Shown here: in pieces, positions 43,010-55,477 of the stretch
How the letters are laid out: each line of letters starts with the position of its first letter
How positions within the stretch are numbered: the stretch's first letter is position 1
From: Pseudomonas citronellolis
Lineage (GTDB): Bacteria > Pseudomonadota > Gammaproteobacteria > Pseudomonadales > Pseudomonadaceae
Direction: 5' to 3'
Assembly: GCF_900112375.1 (NCBI RefSeq)
Contig: NZ_FOLS01000026.1
Coordinates: 1 to 64,000 of the forward strand
DNA length: 64,000 bases
Program-made: the position numbers and the translations under genes
The notes under the pieces: model-generated
The model's database searches: none
What the model saw: the letters and a program-made list of their open reading frames with translations, nothing else
What the model was told of the DNA's origin: nothing

Positions 43010-44657
43010 GCGCGCGTCCGGCGCCGAACACCAGGAAGCGCGCCAGCTCGGGCAACGGCAGCGGGCGGCTGATCCAGTAGCCCTGCACCTGGTCGCAGCC
43101 GAACTGGCGCAGCAACTGGCGCTGGTCGGCGCTTTCCACGCCCTCGGCGACCACCTCCAGGTTGAGGTTGTGCGCCAGGTTGATCATGGCCCGCACCAAT
43201 TGGCGGTTCTCGGCGCGCTCGGACATGCCGCCGACGAAGCTCTTGTCGATCTTCAGCAGGGTGATCGGCAGGCTGTTGAGGTGGACGAAGGAGGAGAAGC
43301 CGGTGCCGAAGTCGTCCAGGGAGAAGCGCACGCCCAGTTGCCCCAGCGTCTGCATGGTCTGCAGGACCTGCTCGCTGCGGCGCATCACGGCGGTTTCGGT
43401 GAGTTCGAATTCCAGCCAGCGTGCATCCACGCCGCGCTCGGCGATCAGCCGTTGCAGCGTGGGCAGCAGTTGGCTGTCCTGGAACTGGCGGAACGACAGG
43501 TTGATGGCCATGTGCAGCGGCGGCAGGCCGCGCCCGAGCAGCCACTGCATGTCGCGCAGGGCGCGGGCGATCACCCAGTAGCCCAGCGGCACGATCAGCC
43601 CGCTCTCCTCGGCCAGGGGCACGAAGTCCCCCGGGGTGAGCAGCCCGCGGCTGGGGTGGCGCCAGCGCACCAGGGCCTCGAGGCCGACGATGGTGTCGCT
43701 CTCCAGGTCCAGGCGCGGCTGGTAGTGCAGTTCCAGTTCGTCGCGGCGCAGGGCCCGGCGCAGTTCGCTTTCCAGTTCGGCCAGGCTGCGCGCGCCGCGG
43801 TTGATGCGCTCGTCGAAGAGGTGGAAGGTGCAGCCCTGGCGCATCTTGGCCTGCTGCATGGCGATGTGCGCGTGCCACATCAGGGCGTCGGCGCTATCGC
43901 CGGAGCGGGCATGGGCCAGGCCCAGGCTGCAGCCCAGCAGCAGGCTCTCGCCCTCCACCCAGTAGGGCTCGCCCAGCACTTCGACGATGCGCTCGGCCAG
44001 GCGCTCGGCGCGCCGTGGGTCGCGGCGGGTGTCCAGCAGCAGGGCGAACTCGTCGCTGCCCAGGCGCGCCAGGCGGTCGCCGTGCTCCAGGTGCGAGCGC
44101 AGGCGCGCCACCACCTGCAGGATCAGGCGGTCGCCGGCCTGGTGGCCGAGAGCGTCGTTGACGTGGCGGAAGTTGTCCAGGTCGAGGTGGCCGAGGGCCA
44201 GGCCGCGGCCCTGGAACTCATCCAGCTGCGCGGCCAGCAGGGTCTGGAAGCCCTGGCGGTTGGCGATGCCGGTCAGCGGGTCCTGCTCGGCCAGGCGCTG
44301 CAGGGTGGCTTCCAGGCCGCTGCGCTCGCGGGCGTAGCGCAGGGAACGGCGCAGCACCTCGCTGCTCAGCTGCGGCGTCAGCCAGTCGGCCACGCCGGCG
44401 GGCGTCTGCGCGGGCTCGTGCTCCAGCAGCAGGATGATCGGCAGCCGGCAGTTGTCCCGCGACGGCAGCCGGCCCGGGGTAGCCAGCACCAGGCCGACCT
44501 CGTCCTCGTCGAACAGGCTGCGGGCGGACTCCCAGGAAGGCGCGGTGATCAGCGAATAAGCGTTGCCCAGCGCGGCGAGATGCTCGCGCAGCAGCTGGGC
44601 CCACTGTGGCGTTTCAGCCAGCAGGAGCAGGCGCGTGGACTCGACCGACGCAGCCAA
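42981..44657 (-). CDS. proE: GGDEF-EAL protein with degenerate GGDEF, ProE-like phosphodiesterase
   Basis: A protein of about 558 residues from a TTG at 44657; an ATG at 44765 would give 594. Residues 1-120 look like a receiver domain without its phosphoacceptor aspartate (LVLATPG where LVLLD is expected). The GGDEF motif is replaced by GSDEF near residue 200, so cyclase activity is unlikely. The EAL domain (about 290-545) is intact: GLEALVRWRHP, FELTETAVM, DDFGTGFSSF, KIDKSFVGGM. It should hydrolyse cyclic di-GMP. P. aeruginosa PA5295/ProE is the expected counterpart. It is convergent with the MATE gene. Confidence 0.88.
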   Translation of the reverse strand: MAASVESTRLLLLAETPQWAQLLREHLAALGNAYSLITAPSWESARSLFDEDEVGLVLATPGRLPSRDNCRLPIILLLEHEPAQTPAGVADWLTPQLSSEVLRRSLRYARERSGLEATLQRLAEQDPLTGIANRQGFQTLLAAQLDEFQGRGLALGHLDLDNFRHVNDALGHQAGDRLILQVVARLRSHLEHGDRLARLGSDEFALLLDTRRDPRRAERLAERIVEVLGEPYWVEGESLLLGCSLGLAHARSGDSADALMWHAHIAMQQAKMRQGCTFHLFDERINRGARSLAELESELRRALRRDELELHYQPRLDLESDTIVGLEALVRWRHPSRGLLTPGDFVPLAEESGLIVPLGYWVIARALRDMQWLLGRGLPPLHMAINLSFRQFQDSQLLPTLQRLIAERGVDARWLEFELTETAVMRRSEQVLQTMQTLGQLGVRFSLDDFGTGFSSFVHLNSLPITLLKIDKSFVGGMSERAENRQLVRAMINLAHNLNLEVVAEGVESADQRQLLRQFGCDQVQGYWISRPLPLPELARFLVFGAGRALRQQDPVGN

Positions 44658-44822
44658 GCGACCCCCATGAAAAGAAAAGGAATGCCCCGGGCGCCATCCC
44701 ATGCCCCGGCCATCCGGATTGGCGTTCCAGCGCCCGGACGATGCCGTCTGTCGGAGCGGAACCAAGGAAACTCTTCAGAGTTTTCTTCAACTAATGCAGC
44801 CACAAGCCTAATACAAGTATGA

Positions 44823-47891
<3,069 letters not shown>

Positions 47892-47907
47892 CTCAGGCTG
47901 CGCTGTG

Positions 47908-47946
47908 AAAAAGGCGGGCGCCCGGCAAGGGTTCCCGCCTTTTTTC
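47908..47946 (+). terminator. Terminator after xpt
   Basis: AAAAAGGCGGG (47908-47918) pairs with CCCGCCTTTTT (47934-47944) around a 15-nt loop and is followed by further T's. It is a strong, potentially bidirectional terminator, separating xpt from the convergent CoA-transferase gene. Confidence 0.9.
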
Positions 47947-47963
47947 GTGCCCTTCATTCCCTT

Positions 47964-48040
47964 CGTAGGAGCGAGCTTGCTCGCGAACCGCTTCGGCGCC
48001 AGGTCTGTTCGCGAGCAACAACTAGGCGTCCCCCTCGCTC
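47964..48040. repeat. REP pair between xpt and the CoA-transferase gene
   Basis: A GTAGGAGCGAGCTTGCTCGC palindrome (47965-47987) is followed by a partial inverted copy TTCGCGAGCAAC..CTCGCTCCTAC (48009-48044), which runs into the end of the opposing gene. The 3' end of that gene therefore abuts a REP. Confidence 0.7.
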
Positions 48041-49948
48041 CTACACAAAGCCGTCCCGGGTGGCGTGCAGGCCGGCGAGGATCAAGCGCTGGTAGAGCTC
48101 TTCGCGCAGGCCATCCGGCTGCTCCAGGCCCATGCGCGCCAGGTGCGCCGGGAAGGCCGCCGGCTCCGGCGCGTCCAAGGTGGCCTTGCCCAGTTCGAGG
48201 ATCTCGCTGAGCCGGAGTTTGCTCTTCAGCCAGGTCAGCGCCCGCAGCAGGTCGCGTTCCTCGGACATGAAGTCGCAGCCCAGCGGGTATTCCGGCAATG
48301 CCTCGCGATGCTGCGCACAGACCGCCTGCAGGCGTTCGGGAAGGTTGTCGCGGTAGCGCCGCTCCAGCTCGAAATCCGCCGGCAGCTTGCCCGCCGCCTT
48401 GGCCTCGGCGATGAGGCCGTCCTGGAAGCGTGAATCGGCGATGGCCAGTAGCGCTTCGATCACCTCGGCGTCGTTCTTCCCGCGCAGGTCGGCGATGCCG
48501 TACTCGGTCACCACGATGTCGCGCAGGTGCCGCGGAATGGTGGTGTGACCGTAGCTCCAGACGATGTTCGAGCTGACCTCGCCGCCGCTCTCGCGCCAGC
48601 TGCGCAGCAGCAGGATGGAGCGCCCGCCGTGCAGCTCGTGGGCCTGGGCGACGAAGTTGTACTGGCCGCCGACGCCGCTGACCACGCGGCCGTCCTCCAA
48701 CTGGTCGGCCACCCCGGCGCCGAGCAGGGTGACGGTGAAGGCGCTGTTGATGAAGCGTGCGTCGCGGCGCTGCAGGCGCTTGAGTTCCTCGTCGCGGTAG
48801 AGGTTGTTGACGAAGCCGATGCCGGTCATGGCGATGCCGGCCAGGCGCTCGGCCGGCAGTTCGCGCAGGCGCTGGTAGAAGGCTTGTGGGCCGAGGAAGA
48901 AGCCAGCGTGCAGCCAGATACCGCCGGCGTCCGCGCGCGGCCGTTCCACCTGTGGATAAACCTGCCGCTTGAGTACGCCGGCCTCGGCCAGGTCCAGCAG
49001 GCCCGGCACGAACATCTCGCTGCAACCGTAGAGGCCCTGGCTGAAGGTACCCAACCCACCTTCGCGTTCGATCACTCCGGCGTGGCGCTCGGCGATCTCC
49101 AGTTCGGCGAGTAGCGAGCAGTATGCAGCGTTGTCGCGCTGGCGCAGCAGCAGCGCCGAGGTCACCGCATCGCCCATGGCGCCAATGCCGACCTGCAGGG
49201 TGCCGCCGTCGCGCACCAGGGCGCTGGCGTGCAGGCCGATGCAGTGGTCCTGCCAGCCCACCGGCATGTAGGGCGTGGAGAACAGCGTGCTGGCGTCCTC
49301 CGGCTGCTCCACCAGCAGGTCGAAGATATCTTCGTCGACCTCGGCGTCGCCCGGCATGTACGGCAGGTCGCGGTGCACCACGCCGATGCAGAGGATGCGC
49401 TCACCGGCCGCGCGGCGGCGGCGCAGCATGGGCAGCAGGTCGAGGGTGATGTCCGGATTGCACGACAGGCTCAGCCTGCCGGGCCGCGCCGGGTCGCGGG
49501 CGACCAGTTGGGCCACGGCGTTGATGCCCTTGGCGTCGAGGTCGCGGGCAACGTGGCTGTAGTTGCAGCTGATGTAGTTCTGCTGCGCCGGCGCGCTGTC
49601 CAGCAGGCTGCCCGGCTGCAGGTAGAACTCCTCGACGCGCACTTTCGGCGGCAGGCTGCCCTGGCGCAGGTCGCGCAGGTAGTCGAGCTCCGGGTAGTCG
49701 CCGTACAGGCGTTCGACGAAGGGTTCGAGGAAGCGCCGCTGCAGCTCGCTGCCGGCCTGGGGGCGGCCCAGCGACAGCGCGGTGTAGAGCGTCAACTGGC
49801 GCGCCGGCTGCTCGCCCAGGCGCCGGTAGAGAAGGTTGACCAGATGGTTGGGCTTGCCCAGGCCCAACGGCAGGCCCAGGCGAATCGGGCCATCGAGCCC
49901 GGCCAGCAGGTGGTCGACGGCTTCGTCGAGGGTGCAGCGGTGCGCCAA
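48041..49948 (-). CDS. Acetyl-CoA hydrolase/transferase family protein
   Basis: A 635-residue protein of the class I CoA-transferase superfamily. The N-terminal half holds LDGPIRLGLPLGLGKPNHLVNLLYRRL, and the C-terminal domain has the family GXG loop SGVGGQYNFV and VTEYGIADLRGK. Relatives move CoA between short-chain acids or hydrolyse acetyl-CoA. The length is larger than the usual 500, with an extended N-terminal segment. The start is TTG at 49948, with GGAGG 8 nt upstream (GGAGGATCGCACCTTG); a longer ATG frame from 50053 lacks a good RBS. The CoA donor is unknown. Confidence 0.85.
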   Translation of the reverse strand: MAHRCTLDEAVDHLLAGLDGPIRLGLPLGLGKPNHLVNLLYRRLGEQPARQLTLYTALSLGRPQAGSELQRRFLEPFVERLYGDYPELDYLRDLRQGSLPPKVRVEEFYLQPGSLLDSAPAQQNYISCNYSHVARDLDAKGINAVAQLVARDPARPGRLSLSCNPDITLDLLPMLRRRRAAGERILCIGVVHRDLPYMPGDAEVDEDIFDLLVEQPEDASTLFSTPYMPVGWQDHCIGLHASALVRDGGTLQVGIGAMGDAVTSALLLRQRDNAAYCSLLAELEIAERHAGVIEREGGLGTFSQGLYGCSEMFVPGLLDLAEAGVLKRQVYPQVERPRADAGGIWLHAGFFLGPQAFYQRLRELPAERLAGIAMTGIGFVNNLYRDEELKRLQRRDARFINSAFTVTLLGAGVADQLEDGRVVSGVGGQYNFVAQAHELHGGRSILLLRSWRESGGEVSSNIVWSYGHTTIPRHLRDIVVTEYGIADLRGKNDAEVIEALLAIADSRFQDGLIAEAKAAGKLPADFELERRYRDNLPERLQAVCAQHREALPEYPLGCDFMSEERDLLRALTWLKSKLRLSEILELGKATLDAPEPAAFPAHLARMGLEQPDGLREELYQRLILAGLHATRDGFV

Positions 49949-50059
49949 GGTGCGATCCTCCGTGGTTGCCTGTCCAGTTTGGACCGGAAACCGGCGGTGA
50001 GGCTCCGGCGTCTTTTCATTTAAGTGGTGCGGTGGTTCAGCGAAGGTGGCCAAGCCTGA

Positions 50060-50922
50060 CTCCGCTCCCTCACCCCAACCCTCTCCCGGAGGGAGAGGGG
50101 GCCGTTCGGAGTGGGTGGGGAATTTGGAGTCATCCTGAAACGCCTACACCTCCTCGTCATTTCCGCGAATGCGGGAATCCAGTGATTTGCATATGGATTC
50201 AGGGAGCTTCGTGATTCCGCTTCACGCCGAACGGTCCCCTCTCCCGCTTGCGGGGGAGGGTTAGGGAGGGGGAGCGGAGTTCAGGGTTGGCAGAAGTGTG
50301 TGGGCGGAGTCCGTCACCCTCTCCCCAGCCCTCTCCCTGAAGGGAGAGGGGGCTGTCCTGAGCGAAGGGAAAATCCTGAGTCATCCTGAAACGCCTAACT
50401 CTACCCCGTCATTCCCGCGAACGCGGGAATCCAGTGGCTGGTGGGTTCGCGAGCAAGCTCGCTCCTACGAAAAGCAAAAGCGCGTTCGCTCTTGCTCTGG
50501 CTTTTGGATTTCCAGAGAAACATCCGCGCGCACCGAAACGCCCCTTCAGAAGGCCGAGCGAAACCCGCGCTCAGGAGGTCATGCGACATGGATGTCGCGA
50601 GAGCCCCGCGGGCTACAGGGATGTACCCTCGGGGCGGGCCTCCGTGGCGGGGGAGTTCGCGAGGGTAGCCCGGCTCTGTCGGGCCCGTATGCGGGGCAAG
50701 CCTTTTTGGTTCCTTTTGTGGCGTTTGACAAAAGGGACTCGCCCGAGGGGGCGAAACGAGAAGGCAGGGCAAACTCGGAGCGGCGCAAAAACACCCAAGC
50801 CAAGGCAGCTGGGTTCCCGCGTTCGCGGGAATGACGGGGTGGAGATCGGAGCGCAGGACCAAAGTTCGCAAACCAAGCCTTCGCAAACCAATCCCTATCC
50901 CTATCCCCACCCCCATACGAAA
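50060..50922 (-). repeat. Composite intergenic repeat, copy B (inverted)
   Basis: Reading leftward from the cycB terminator: linker, CATTCCCGCGAACGCGGGAA (complement of 50811-50833), core (50784-50506), REP GTAGGAGCGAGCTTGCTCGC (complement of 50446-50469), a second CCCGCG palindrome (50410-50432), and the CCTGAAACGCCTAACT and CCCTCTCCCTGAAGGGAGAG blocks (50319-50405). A second partial set follows (50069-50183, with CGGAGGGAGAGGG), plus a divergent CTCCCGCTTGCGGGGGAGGG block (50241-50260). The order is as in copy A. No gene is convincing in this 1-kb space. Confidence 0.8.
50506..50784 (-). repeat. Roughly 280-bp conserved core element, copy B
   Basis: Complement of the core in copies A and C, from GGATTTCCAG at 50506 to ACTCGGAGCGGC at 50784. 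The CCTTTTGT..ACAAAAGG and GCGACAT..ATGTCGC stems are preserved. It lies downstream of cycB in the same direction as that gene. Confidence 0.8.
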
Positions 50923-50954
50923 AATGCCGTTTCCCCAACCAGAGAAACGGCATT
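50919..50954 (-). terminator. Terminator after cycB, also the end of composite repeat B
   Basis: On the minus strand AATGCCGTTTC (complement of 50944-50954) pairs with GAAACGGCATT (complement of 50923-50933) and ends in TTTTCGTATGG. It begins 56 bp after the cycB stop. Its stem is almost the same as that at 27021-27053. Confidence 0.85.
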
Positions 50955-51009
50955 CTTTCTTAAGCCGACAGCATCAGCCCGTAAGCGGCTTTTCCTGCCA
51001 GCCCGTGGC

Positions 51010-51435
51010 TCAGAGACCGGACATGTGCTTGATGGCAGCCTTCAGCTCATCGTCCGAACAGTCAGCGCAGGTGCCTTTCGGCGGCATGGCATTGATGCCG
51101 GAAATGGCCTTGGCCAGCAGACCATCGAGGCCCCCCTGGTCCTTGGCGCGCTTGTCCCAATCGCCCTTGTCGCCGACCTTGGGCGCGCCCAGCAGGCCGG
51201 TGCCGTGGCAGTTGGTGCAGACCTTGCCGACGATCTCTTCGCCCGAACGCGGCGCACCGCCACCTCCGGCGGAAGCGACAGCGCCGACGCCTTCGCACTC
51301 CTTGCCCTGGACGCAGACCTTGCCCACCGGTTCCAGGCGCTTGGCGATGTCGTCATTGGTCGTGGCTTGGGCGCCAGCGGCCATCAGGGCCAGTACGGCG
51401 GCCTGGGCCACCAGGATTTTCTTTATCAGGTTCAC
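51010..51435 (-). CDS. cycB: Cytochrome c5 (CycB)
   Basis: A 141-residue periplasmic cytochrome. A GTG start at 51435 (MNLIKKILVAQAAV, GAGGG upstream) gives a signal peptide ending AQA before TTNDDIAKR. The haem-attachment site is CTNCH (Cys73, Cys76, His77), INAMPPKG supplies the methionine ligand, and CADCSDD is the cytochrome c5 disulfide. It probably carries electrons to terminal oxidases. A longer ATG frame from 51480 would put a charged leader before the signal. It is monocistronic, with its own terminator. Confidence 0.92.
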   Translation of the reverse strand: MNLIKKILVAQAAVLALMAAGAQATTNDDIAKRLEPVGKVCVQGKECEGVGAVASAGGGGAPRSGEEIVGKVCTNCHGTGLLGAPKVGDKGDWDKRAKDQGGLDGLLAKAISGINAMPPKGTCADCSDDELKAAIKHMSGL

Positions 51436-51593
51436 CCTTTTACCCTCATCGTGGCTTGTACGCCCGGGCACGGTTTCCATCGCAGTCTAGGTAGCGCGGG
51501 CGGCCGCAAGTATAACGGAAGAGCGCGCGTCTGAAACAATTGCAGGGCCCGCGGGGGCCTTGCGTCATACGGTCGCAGGCGGCTCAGCCGCCT

Positions 51594-52142
51594 CTAAAAA
51601 TTTGCCGGAGTCGTCGCGCTTATGAGCCTCGCCGGCGCATCGAAGGGGTTGCGGAAGCGATGCGGGCGGGTGCTGTCGAAATAGTAGCTGTCGCCGCTTT
51701 CGAGGACGTAGACCTCGTCGCCGACGGTCAGCTCCAGGCGGCCTTCGACCAGCACGCCGGTCTCCTCGCCTTCGTGGGAGTACATGTCGTCGCCGGTGTC
51801 GGCGCCTGGCGGGTAGGTCTCGTCGAGCAGCGTGATGGCGCGGCTGGGGTAGGCCTTGCCGATCAGCTTCATGATGATGTCGCCGTCGGACAGGTCGCTG
51901 AGCTCGTCCGCCTTGTAGACCACCTGGGTGTTGCTGTCCTGCTCGATGTCCAGGGAGAAGAACTCCACCAGGGACATGGGAATGCCGCCCAGCACCTTCT
52001 TCAGGGAGCTGATCGACGGACTCACGCTGTTCTTCTCGATCATCGAGATGGTGCTGTTGGTGACGCCCGCGCGCTTGGCGAGTTCACGCTGGGACAGCCC
52101 TTTGAGTTTACGGATGGCTTGTAGGCGAGCGCCAACGTCCAA
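51594..52142 (-). CDS. pauR: XRE-cupin regulator PauR
   Basis: A 182-residue regulator with an N-terminal XRE helix-turn-helix (residues 7-60; LQAIRKLKGLSQRELAKRAGVTNSTISMIEKN) and a C-terminal cupin (about 105-178; GDDMYSHEGEETGVLVEGRLEL). Its sequence matches P. aeruginosa PauR (PA5301, from memory), which represses polyamine-catabolism genes until putrescine or cadaverine binds. It is read leftward, downstream of dadX. A pauB-type oxidase gene lies further right at 59360. Confidence 0.9.
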   Translation of the reverse strand: MDVGARLQAIRKLKGLSQRELAKRAGVTNSTISMIEKNSVSPSISSLKKVLGGIPMSLVEFFSLDIEQDSNTQVVYKADELSDLSDGDIIMKLIGKAYPSRAITLLDETYPPGADTGDDMYSHEGEETGVLVEGRLELTVGDEVYVLESGDSYYFDSTRPHRFRNPFDAPARLISATTPANF

Positions 52143-52192
52143 GGGTGGGGTCCTCCTTATCTTATTTCTTGTTCTGCCAGGCTCTAACGGGC

Positions 52193-52226
52193 GGAACCCG
52201 CCTGCGCCTTGCGGCGAGCGGGTTCC
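52193..52226 (-). terminator. Candidate hairpin between dadX and pauR
   Basis: GGAACCCGC (52193-52201) and GCGGGTTCC (52218-52226) form a 9-bp stem with a 16-nt loop, 85 bp downstream of dadX and 51 bp before pauR on the minus strand. A T-run is not clear, so terminator function is tentative. Confidence 0.4.
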
Positions 52227-52310
52227 GAAGTGCCCGTATCATGGCAACACCGTTCAGTATTTACAACAGATCGGCCTCGGATACTGCGCAAACTTTACGC
52301 AGTTCGTCGC

Positions 52311-53390
52311 TCAGTCGCCGCTGTAGACCCGCGGTACGCGCTTGAGGTTGCAGAACAATTGATAGGGGATGCTGCCGCACAGGCTGGCGAGTTGGCTGGC
52401 CGGGACGTTCGGCCCCCACAGCTCGACGCGGCTGCCCAGGCCGGCGCCGGGCAGGTCGGTGAGGTCGACGGTGAGCATGTCCATGGACACCCGGCCAATG
52501 ATGCGGCTGGCCTGGCCGTCGATGAACACCGGGGTGCCGTCTGGCGCGTGGCGCGGGTAGCCGTCGGCGTAACCCATGGCGACCACGCCGACGCGCACCG
52601 AGCGCTCGGCGACGTAGCGCGCGCCGTAGCCCACCGGCTCGCCGGCCGGCAGTTCGCGCACGCCGATGATCTTCGACTCCAGGGTCATCACCGGGCGCAG
52701 CTGGTCGGCCAGCGGCTGGGCCTGTTCGAAGGGGGTGGCGCCGTAGAGCATGATGCCCGGGCGCACCCAGTCGCTGGGCACGCTCGGCCAACCGAGAATG
52801 CCAGGGGAGTTGCGCAGGCTGACCTCGTAGGGCTGGCCCAGACCGGCGCGCACGGCCTCGAAGGCGGCGACCTGTTCCTCGGTGCGCGCGCAGTCCAGCT
52901 CGTCGGCGCGGGCGAAGTGGCTCATCAGCACCACCTTGGCCACGTGCGGCAGGGCCTGCAGGCGCGCCAGGGCGGCGGCGTAGTCCTGCGGGAAGAAGCC
53001 GACGCGGTGCATGCCCGAGTCCATCTTCAGCCACAGCGTCAGCGGCTTGGCCGGGCGGGCGCGCTCGATGGCCTCCAGTTGCCAGGCCGAGTGCACCACG
53101 CACCAGAAGTCATGGCGCTCGATCAGCTCCAGCTCGCTGGCCTCGAAGAAGCCTTCCAGCAGCAGGACGGGCGCGCGGATGCCGGCTTCGCGCAGCTCCA
53201 GGGCCTCTTCGATGCAGGCCACGGCGAAGCCGTCGGCTTCCGCCTCCAGGGCCTTGGCGCAGCGCACCGCGCCGTGGCCGTAGGCATCGGCCTTGACCAC
53301 CGCCAGCGCGCGCGCGCCGCTGACTTCGCGGGCCAGGCGGTAGTTGTGGCGCAGGGCCTGGAGGTCGATCAGGGCACGGGCTGGACGCAT
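52311..53390 (-). CDS. dadX: Catabolic alanine racemase DadX
   Basis: A 359-residue PLP enzyme interconverting L- and D-alanine. The PLP lysine is in [11 protein letters not shown] (Lys33), the second signature [26 protein letters not shown] contains the catalytic region, and [20 protein letters not shown] is near residue 300. It works with DadA, which oxidises D-alanine to pyruvate. A good terminator (53461-53489) sits between ridA and dadX, so dadX may have a promoter of its own. GGAGAG is not obvious; AGAGAGTTCCCGCC precedes the ATG. Confidence 0.95.
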   Translation of the reverse strand: MRPARALIDLQALRHNYRLAREVSGARALAVVKADAYGHGAVRCAKALEAEADGFAVACIEEALELREAGIRAPVLLLEGFFEASELELIERHDFWCVVHSAWQLEAIERARPAKPLTLWLKMDSGMHRVGFFPQDYAAALARLQALPHVAKVVLMSHFARADELDCARTEEQVAAFEAVRAGLGQPYEVSLRNSPGILGWPSVPSDWVRPGIMLYGATPFEQAQPLADQLRPVMTLESKIIGVRELPAGEPVGYGARYVAERSVRVGVVAMGYADGYPRHAPDGTPVFIDGQASRIIGRVSMDMLTVDLTDLPGAGLGSRVELWGPNVPASQLASLCGSIPYQLFCNLKRVPRVYSGD

Positions 53391-53460
53391 GGCGGGAACT
53401 CTCTGTTATTCGGGTACGGCGCAGCCGCGGGCGAACCCGCGCCCACGAAGGCCGTGAAGC

Positions 53461-53489
53461 AAAAAAAGGCCTGGCAATCCGACCAGGCC
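53461..53489 (-). terminator. Intrinsic terminator between ridA and dadX
   Basis: On the minus strand GGCCTGG and CCAGGCC (7-bp stem, 8-nt loop) are followed by seven T's (complement of 53461-53467). It starts 13 bp past the ridA stop. It would stop or limit read-through from dadA-ridA into dadX. Confidence 0.88.
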
Positions 53490-53501
53490 CCACGCAAAGG
53501 T

Positions 53502-53855
53502 TTACGGCAGGGCCGCGACCACCGACATCTCCACCAGGATCTCCGGCTCGCAGAGCCTGGCTTCCACGGTAGCGCGGGCCGGGGCGGTGCCTTGCGGCAG
53601 CCACTGGTCCCAGACGGCGTTCATGCCGGCGAAGTGCGCGTCGATGTCCTTCAGGTAGATGGTCACCGAGAGGATGCGCGTCTTGTCGGTGCCGGCCTCT
53701 TCGAGCAGGCGCTCGATGCTGGCCAGGACTTCGCGGGTCTGCTGTTCGACGCCGGCGGCCATGTCGTCGCCCACCTGGCCCGCCAGGTAGACGGTGCCGT
53801 TGTGGACGACGATCTGGCTCATGCGGCCATTAGTGTGCAGGCGCTGGATGGCCAT
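53502..53855 (-). CDS. RidA-family protein (reactive imine deaminase type)
   Basis: A 117-residue RidA/YjgF-family protein with the C-terminal [17 protein letters not shown] motif containing the conserved Arg used to bind carboxylates. The enzymes hydrolyse 2-imino acids released by amino-acid oxidases, which makes a good partner for DadA immediately upstream. Its start overlaps the 3' end of dadA by 26 bp, indicating coupling. Length is slightly shorter than the common 128. Confidence 0.9.
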   Translation of the reverse strand: MAIQRLHTNGRMSQIVVHNGTVYLAGQVGDDMAAGVEQQTREVLASIERLLEEAGTDKTRILSVTIYLKDIDAHFAGMNAVWDQWLPQGTAPARATVEARLCEPEILVEMSVVAALP

Positions 53856-55125
53856 TCTGAGCCTCCGAGGCGTTGCTGTAGCGGGAAATGTCCAGGCCGT
53901 CGGTGCTGATCTGCGGGCGCTTCTTCGCCATCAGGTCGGCCAGGTAGCGGCCCGAGCCGCAGGCCATGGTCCAGCCCAGGGTGCCGTGGCCGGTGTTCAG
54001 GTACAGGTTGCGGTAGCGGGTGCCGCCGACGATCGGGGTGCCGTCCGGGGTGGCCGGGCGCAGGCCGGTCCAGAAGGTCGCCTGGCTGACGTCGCCGCCC
54101 TCGGGGTAGAGGTCGGTGGTGATCATTTCCAGGGTTTCGCGGCGGCGCGGGTTCAGCGACAGGTCGAAACCGGCGATCTCGGCCATGCCGCCGACGCGGA
54201 TGCGCTGGTCGAAGCGGGTGATGGCGACCTTGTAGGTCTCGTCGAGGATGGTCGAGGTCGGCGCCATGTCCGGGTTGGTGATCGGCACGGTCAGCGAGTA
54301 GCCCTTCAGCGGGTAGACCGGGGCGTTGATGCCCAGCGGCTTGAGCATCTGCGGCGAGTAGCTGCCCAGGGCCAGCACGTAGTGGTCGGCGGTGACCAGT
54401 TGGCCATCGATCCACACGCCGTTGATGCGGTCGCCGGCGAAGTCCAGGCGCTGGATGTTCTGGTTGAAGCGGAACTCCACGCCCAGGCCCTGGGCCAGTT
54501 CGGCCAGCTTGGTGGTGAACATCTGGCAGTCGCCGGTCTGGTCGTTGGGCAGGCGCAGGGCGCCGACCAGCTTGTCGGCCACCTTGGCCAGAGCCGGCTC
54601 GACGCGGGCGATGCCGGCGCGGTCGAGGACTTCATAGGGCACGCCGGAGCTTTCCAGCACGGCGATGTCCTTGGCGGCGGAGTCGAGCTGGGCCTGGGTG
54701 CGGAACAGCTGGGTGGTGCCCAGGGTGCGGCCTTCGTAGGCGATGCCGGTTTCGGCGCGCAGTTCGTCGAGGCAGTCGCGGCTGTACTCGGACAGGCGCA
54801 CCATGCGCTCCTTGTTCACCGCGTAGCTGGCGGCGTTGCAGTTGCGCAGCATCTGCCACATCCAGGCGTACTGGCTGGGGTCGCCGGTGAGCTTGATGGC
54901 CAGCGGCGCGTGCTTCTCCAGCAGCCACTTCATGGCCTTGAGCGGGATGCCCGGGGCGGCCCAGGGCGAGGCATAGCCGGGGGAAACCTGGCCGGCGTTG
55001 GCGAAGCTGGTTTCCAGGGCCGGGCCGGGCTGGCGGTCTACCACCACCACTTCGAAACCGGAACGGGCCAGATAGTAAGCACTGGCGGTGCCGATCACAC
55101 CGCTGCCAAGAACCAGAACGCGCAT
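53830..55125 (-). CDS. dadA: D-amino acid dehydrogenase, small subunit DadA
   Basis: A 431-residue FAD flavoenzyme that oxidises D-alanine and other D-amino acids to 2-oxo acids and passes electrons to the respiratory chain. The FAD-binding [20 protein letters not shown] is at the N-terminus, with [30 protein letters not shown] near the C-terminus. The ATG at 55125 gives the canonical start. It lies at the head of dadA-ridA, with dadX beyond a terminator. An AT-rich region upstream probably binds Lrp, whose gene lies at 58766. Confidence 0.96.
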   Translation of the reverse strand: MRVLVLGSGVIGTASAYYLARSGFEVVVVDRQPGPALETSFANAGQVSPGYASPWAAPGIPLKAMKWLLEKHAPLAIKLTGDPSQYAWMWQMLRNCNAASYAVNKERMVRLSEYSRDCLDELRAETGIAYEGRTLGTTQLFRTQAQLDSAAKDIAVLESSGVPYEVLDRAGIARVEPALAKVADKLVGALRLPNDQTGDCQMFTTKLAELAQGLGVEFRFNQNIQRLDFAGDRINGVWIDGQLVTADHYVLALGSYSPQMLKPLGINAPVYPLKGYSLTVPITNPDMAPTSTILDETYKVAITRFDQRIRVGGMAEIAGFDLSLNPRRRETLEMITTDLYPEGGDVSQATFWTGLRPATPDGTPIVGGTRYRNLYLNTGHGTLGWTMACGSGRYLADLMAKKRPQISTDGLDISRYSNASEAQNGHPAPAH

Positions 55126-55477
55126 CGCTGCCTCCCACGTCGCGTGGGGCACGCGACGTTTCTTATTTTGAACGTCAGTTGCGCGCAGTATAGGAATTCG
55201 ACCGCAGAAATAATCACTATTTAACAGGCGTTAATTGAAGGAAATTCTTGGTGAAAACGCCTTTCACGGAGGCGCATCCACCAGATAATCAGCAAAAACA
55301 CCTGAAAAATCCATAGCCATGCAAGTATGTCGGATCGCGGTTTTCAGCAACTAATTCGGTGCGCTTTGGCGAACGCGGGATTTACTCCCGCCAGGGCCGG
55401 GGCCGGCAGGAATAAGCGCTGCCGCGACGCCGGGTCGCAGGCGCCGCCCGACGGGCGGCGGCGCCAGGGAAATCCCC
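55126..55477. other. dadA promoter region and gap to ydbL
   Basis: The part from about 55150 to 55340 is markedly AT-rich compared with the window (for example AATAATCACTATTTAACAGG at 55208-55227), consistent with an Lrp-responsive dadA promoter read leftward; specific sites are inference. Nearer ydbL, GGCGCCGCC..GGCGGCGGCGCC at 55450-55470 forms a hairpin without a T-run. No gene is seen. Confidence 0.5.
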
